A DNA stretch of 9,668 bases from an uncultured delta proteobacterium. GTDB taxonomy: Bacteria > Myxococcota_A > Polyangia > Polyangiales > Polyangiaceae. The stretch covers positions 1-9,668 of the forward strand of contig CAITLX010000113.1 in the NCBI GenBank assembly GCA_903893335.1, read 5' to 3'. The position numbers were made by a program, and so were the translations under genes. The notes beneath the pieces were generated by a model. The model was not told where the DNA came from and ran no database searches. It saw nothing but the letters and a program-made list of their open reading frames with translations. This document shows, one piece after another, positions 7,985 to 9,668 of the stretch; the stretch's first letter is position 1; every line of letters starts with the position of its first letter.

Positions 7985-9532
7985 TCAGCGCGTGAGCGTC
8001 GCCTGGTCGAGGACGGGGTCGCTGCCGTCGGCGGTGAGCGCGTGGGCCTCGAGCGTGAGGCTGTGCTGGTCGGCGGTGAGCAGGCCGTACATGCCGATCT
8101 CGGTGCCGCTGTAGGCGTGGCTGAAGGCCGTCCAGGTGTTCTGGCCGGCGCCGTAGCCCTCGGCGCCCGAGCCCGCGCAGACGACGTAGGTCGTGCCCGC
8201 CGTGTTGGTGCTCTGCAGGACGGGCGAATCGGCCGGGCCCGTGAGCGGCTTGGAGCGCTCGTAGTCGTGGTCGTGGCCGTTGAGCACCATGTCCACGTGG
8301 TACTGGTCCCAGATCGGCACGAAGAAGTTGCGGCCGCGCATCACGTCCGCGTCCTTGCCGTGCGCCGACGACGAGAACTCGGGGTGGTGGTGCACCGCGA
8401 CGATCCAGGGGCGCGCCGCGCGGTTCTTGTCCGCCGCGTCGAGGTCCTTCTGCAGCCACTCGGTGACGGCGGCCTTGTAGTCGGCGTCGGCCGGGGTCGA
8501 GATGAGGTAGGCGTCGTCGATGATGACGGCGTGCACCGGCCCGAAGTCGACCGAGAAGAAGAGCTCGGCGAAGCGCGCGGTGAAGGCGGTCGGGTCCTGC
8601 GGCAGCACGAGGTTGCCGAAGAAGAGCGAGGTGTGGTTGTCGTGGTTGCCGTGCGCCGCGAGCGTGAGCAGCTGCGGCAGCGCCGAGGCCTTGCCGTCGG
8701 GCCCGGTGCCGGCGTTGTCGAGCCACTGCTCCCATTCGCCCTGGTCGGGGGCGAGGTTGATCATGTCGCCCGAGAAGAGCTGGAGGCCGACGCCCTTACC
8801 CAGCAATCGCGACTGCAGCACGCGCCAGGCGTCCTGCTGCTCGCCGCGCGAGTCGCCCGTGACGGCGATCTTCACCGAGGTGGTGCCGTCGGCCGGCGCC
8901 GTGGTGAACGCGTAGACGTCGCTCCACTGCTCGCTGCCCGCCGCTCCGCCGCCGACGCGGTAGTAGTAGGTGCGCCCCGGCGTGAGGCCGCAGACGTAGG
9001 TCTCGTGCATGCGCTGGGCGCCGTTGCCGTTGATGACGCCGGGGGGCGTGAGCCAGGTGACGCCGGTCACGCGCTGCGCGGCGGGCCAGGTGCTCGCGTC
9101 GGTCGAGTCGCCCCAGGCGAGGTCGCTGGCGAGCGTGCCGTCGTCGGTCTGCCAGGCGACGCCGGCCGAGGTGGACGGGTCGGCGTGGCCGGGGGAGCCC
9201 TGCGCCACGCTGCCGCCGAGGCCGAGGCGCACGCGGCGAATGTGGGGCGTCGCGCCCGTGTCGGAGGTGCCGATCGCCCACTGCTGGTACTCGGGGCGCG
9301 CGCCGATGACGAAGCTGCACCCCTTGGGCGTGTAGTTGCCATTGGGGTCGAGGCCGCCGTCGGCGGTCGCTCCACCCGCGCCGCCGCTGCCGGCCGAGCC
9401 CCCGGCGCCCGCCGATCCACCGTTGCCGGCCGAGCCACCGGTCGAGGTGTCCGAGGTGCTCTGGCAGGCGAAGAGGGCGAGCGGGGCGAGGGCGATGACG
9501 CCCATGGGGGAGAGGAGGCGAGGCTTGCGCAT
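7985..9532 (-). CDS. Lipoprotein metallophosphoesterase, purple acid phosphatase-like
   Basis: This 515-residue protein starts with a signal peptide (MRKPRLLSPMGVIALAPLAL) and the lipobox Leu-Phe-Ala-Cys23, so it should be lipid-anchored outside the cytoplasmic membrane. Residues 24-65 form a Gly/Ser/Ala-rich linker (GGSAGNGGSAGAGGSAG), a style common in large myxobacterial genomes. A fibronectin-like N-terminal domain follows (about 95-215; YVCGLTPGRTYYYRVG, WSDVYAFTT). The catalytic domain has all calcineurin-like metal motifs in order: GDSR (Asp227), GDMIN (Asp256), GNHD (Asn296-His297), HHHP (381-383) and GHDHDYER (His420, His422). The last motif and the N-terminal domain point to the purple acid phosphatase branch, but the metal-bridging Tyr of that branch's GDxxY motif is Asn here. 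It likely hydrolyses an extracellular phosphomonoester or diester; substrate unknown. GGAG lies 7 bases before the ATG. It follows a beta-barrel-like gene 85 bp upstream on the same strand, probably cotranscribed. Confidence 0.93.
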   Translation of the reverse strand: MRKPRLLSPMGVIALAPLALFACQSTSDTSTGGSAGNGGSAGAGGSAGSGGAGGATADGGLDPNGNYTPKGCSFVIGARPEYQQWAIGTSDTGATPHIRRVRLGLGGSVAQGSPGHADPSTSAGVAWQTDDGTLASDLAWGDSTDASTWPAAQRVTGVTWLTPPGVINGNGAQRMHETYVCGLTPGRTYYYRVGGGAAGSEQWSDVYAFTTAPADGTTSVKIAVTGDSRGEQQDAWRVLQSRLLGKGVGLQLFSGDMINLAPDQGEWEQWLDNAGTGPDGKASALPQLLTLAAHGNHDNHTSLFFGNLVLPQDPTAFTARFAELFFSVDFGPVHAVIIDDAYLISTPADADYKAAVTEWLQKDLDAADKNRAARPWIVAVHHHPEFSSSAHGKDADVMRGRNFFVPIWDQYHVDMVLNGHDHDYERSKPLTGPADSPVLQSTNTAGTTYVVCAGSGAEGYGAGQNTWTAFSHAYSGTEIGMYGLLTADQHSLTLEAHALTADGSDPVLDQATLTR

Positions 9533-9539
9533 GAGGATT

Positions 9540-9543
9540 CTCC
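9540..9543 (-). promoter_or_regulatory. Ribosome binding site of the metallophosphoesterase gene
   Basis: GGAG on the coding strand lies 7 bases upstream of the ATG at 9532, a standard spacing. It supports the start that gives the complete signal peptide. Confidence 0.75.
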
Positions 9544-9549
9544 GGGGGT

Positions 9550-9639
9550 GTCGTCAGAAGGCGGCAGCGGCCTGCCGCGAGGTCGTCAGAAGGCGGCAGT
9601 GGCCTGCCGCGAGGTCGTCAGAAGGCGGCGGTCGCCTGC
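9550..9639 (-). repeat. 32-bp tandem repeat made from the 3' end of the upstream gene, with hairpins
   Basis: Units lie at 9550-9581 and 9582-9613; they are 32 bp each and differ at one base. A third, partly matching unit from 9614 is the end of the upstream coding sequence itself. On the coding strand the shared core ends in CCGCCTTCTGACGAC and includes the stop codon. The stops fall at 9618, 9586 and 9554, each 32 bp apart and in three different frames. Read in phase with each TGA, the copies encode QATAAF, QATAAF and QAAAAF. Each full unit also forms a perfect 7-bp hairpin (arms GCGGCAG / CTGCCGC, 4-base loop) at 9561-9578 and 9593-9610. The one base difference between the units lies in the loop. 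The repeats fill almost the whole gap between the two genes. Confidence 0.93.
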
Positions 9640-9668
9640 AAGAGGAAGAGGTTGTTGCGAATGTGTCC
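9618..9668 (-). CDS. 3' end of a gene for a probable outer-membrane beta-barrel protein; rest outside window
   Basis: Only the last 16 codons and the TGA are inside the window; they read GHIRNNLFLLQATAAF. Alternating polar and hydrophobic residues ending in a C-terminal Phe are the signature of the last strand of outer-membrane beta-barrels, recognised by the BAM assembly machinery. The open frame to the window edge, its position just upstream of a same-strand gene, and the partly synonymous change pattern in the downstream tail copies support real coding. The family cannot be named from so short a piece. It probably forms an operon with the phosphoesterase lipoprotein, which would place both in the cell envelope. 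Confidence 0.65.
   Translation of the reverse strand, partial: GHIRNNLFLLQATAAF

Noticed and set aside
7964..8000. Possible decayed tail copy after the phosphoesterase gene (ACGCTC near 7999 and again near 7976, with similar following bases)
   Set aside because: The match needs gaps, lacks the stop in the second copy, uses a 23-bp offset and consists mostly of CG alternation, so chance is a sufficient explanation.
7848..8735. N-terminal extension of the ATP-grasp frame to a 773-residue protein
   Set aside because: The extra part runs antisense through the phosphoesterase 3' half, has shadow-like composition and crosses the strong hairpin. The ATG at 7847 has a good RBS and gives the family-typical start.
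9550..9639. CRISPR-like array because of regular ~32-bp repeats
   Set aside because: The units are directly adjacent with no unique spacers, and they derive from the 3' end of the neighbouring gene. No cas genes are seen.

Overview
The window comes from a very GC-rich bacterial genome (roughly 70% GC by eye). It is most likely a myxobacterium of the Polyangiales / Sorangium / Sandaracinus type. The hints are the two-component gene style, a lipoprotein whose mature N-terminus is a Gly-Gly-Ser-Ala-Gly repeat linker (common in that group), and a gene preceded by TAGACT a few bases before its ATG with no Shine-Dalgarno sequence. The taxon is inferred; no rRNA or other marker is present.

Layout. 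(1) 1-3599, plus strand: the 3' part of a CheB/CheR-type fusion protein (CheR end, PAS-like regions, long heptad coiled coil), coupled by a GTGA overlap to a soluble hybrid histidine kinase (PAS-PAS-HisKA-HATPase-REC). Together they form a signalling pair with no visible DNA-binding output. (2) 3677-7847: a predicted amidoligase / peptide-modification module. The plus-strand gene 3677-5392 fuses a class II glutamine amidotransferase-like domain to a transglutaminase-like domain. Facing it on the minus strand is an operon of a circularly permuted ATP-grasp protein (6414-7847) and an alpha-E protein (5444-6421), overlapping by 8 bp. ATP-grasp, alpha-E and transglutaminase are a known recurring gene set. 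Here the amidotransferase half appears catalytically dead: Pro replaces the N-terminal Cys, and Gly replaces the oxyanion-hole Asn. (3) 7985-9668, minus strand: the very 3' end of a gene whose product ends like an outer-membrane beta-barrel (terminal Phe), then an 85-bp spacer of tandem repeats, then a lipoprotein metallophosphoesterase. A strong GC hairpin closes this unit.

The most unusual signal is at gene 3' ends. The final codons plus stop of the barrel-like gene are repeated twice more downstream at exactly 32-bp steps. Because 32 is not a multiple of 3, all three reading frames end in QA(T/A)AAF-stop. The amidotransferase-transglutaminase gene shows the same arrangement in smaller form: its last 14 bases including the stop recur exactly 32 bp downstream in another frame. 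I know of no described system that explains this. It may be a tail-duplication mutation footprint, a frameshift-tolerant terminus, or hairpin-type regulatory repeats.
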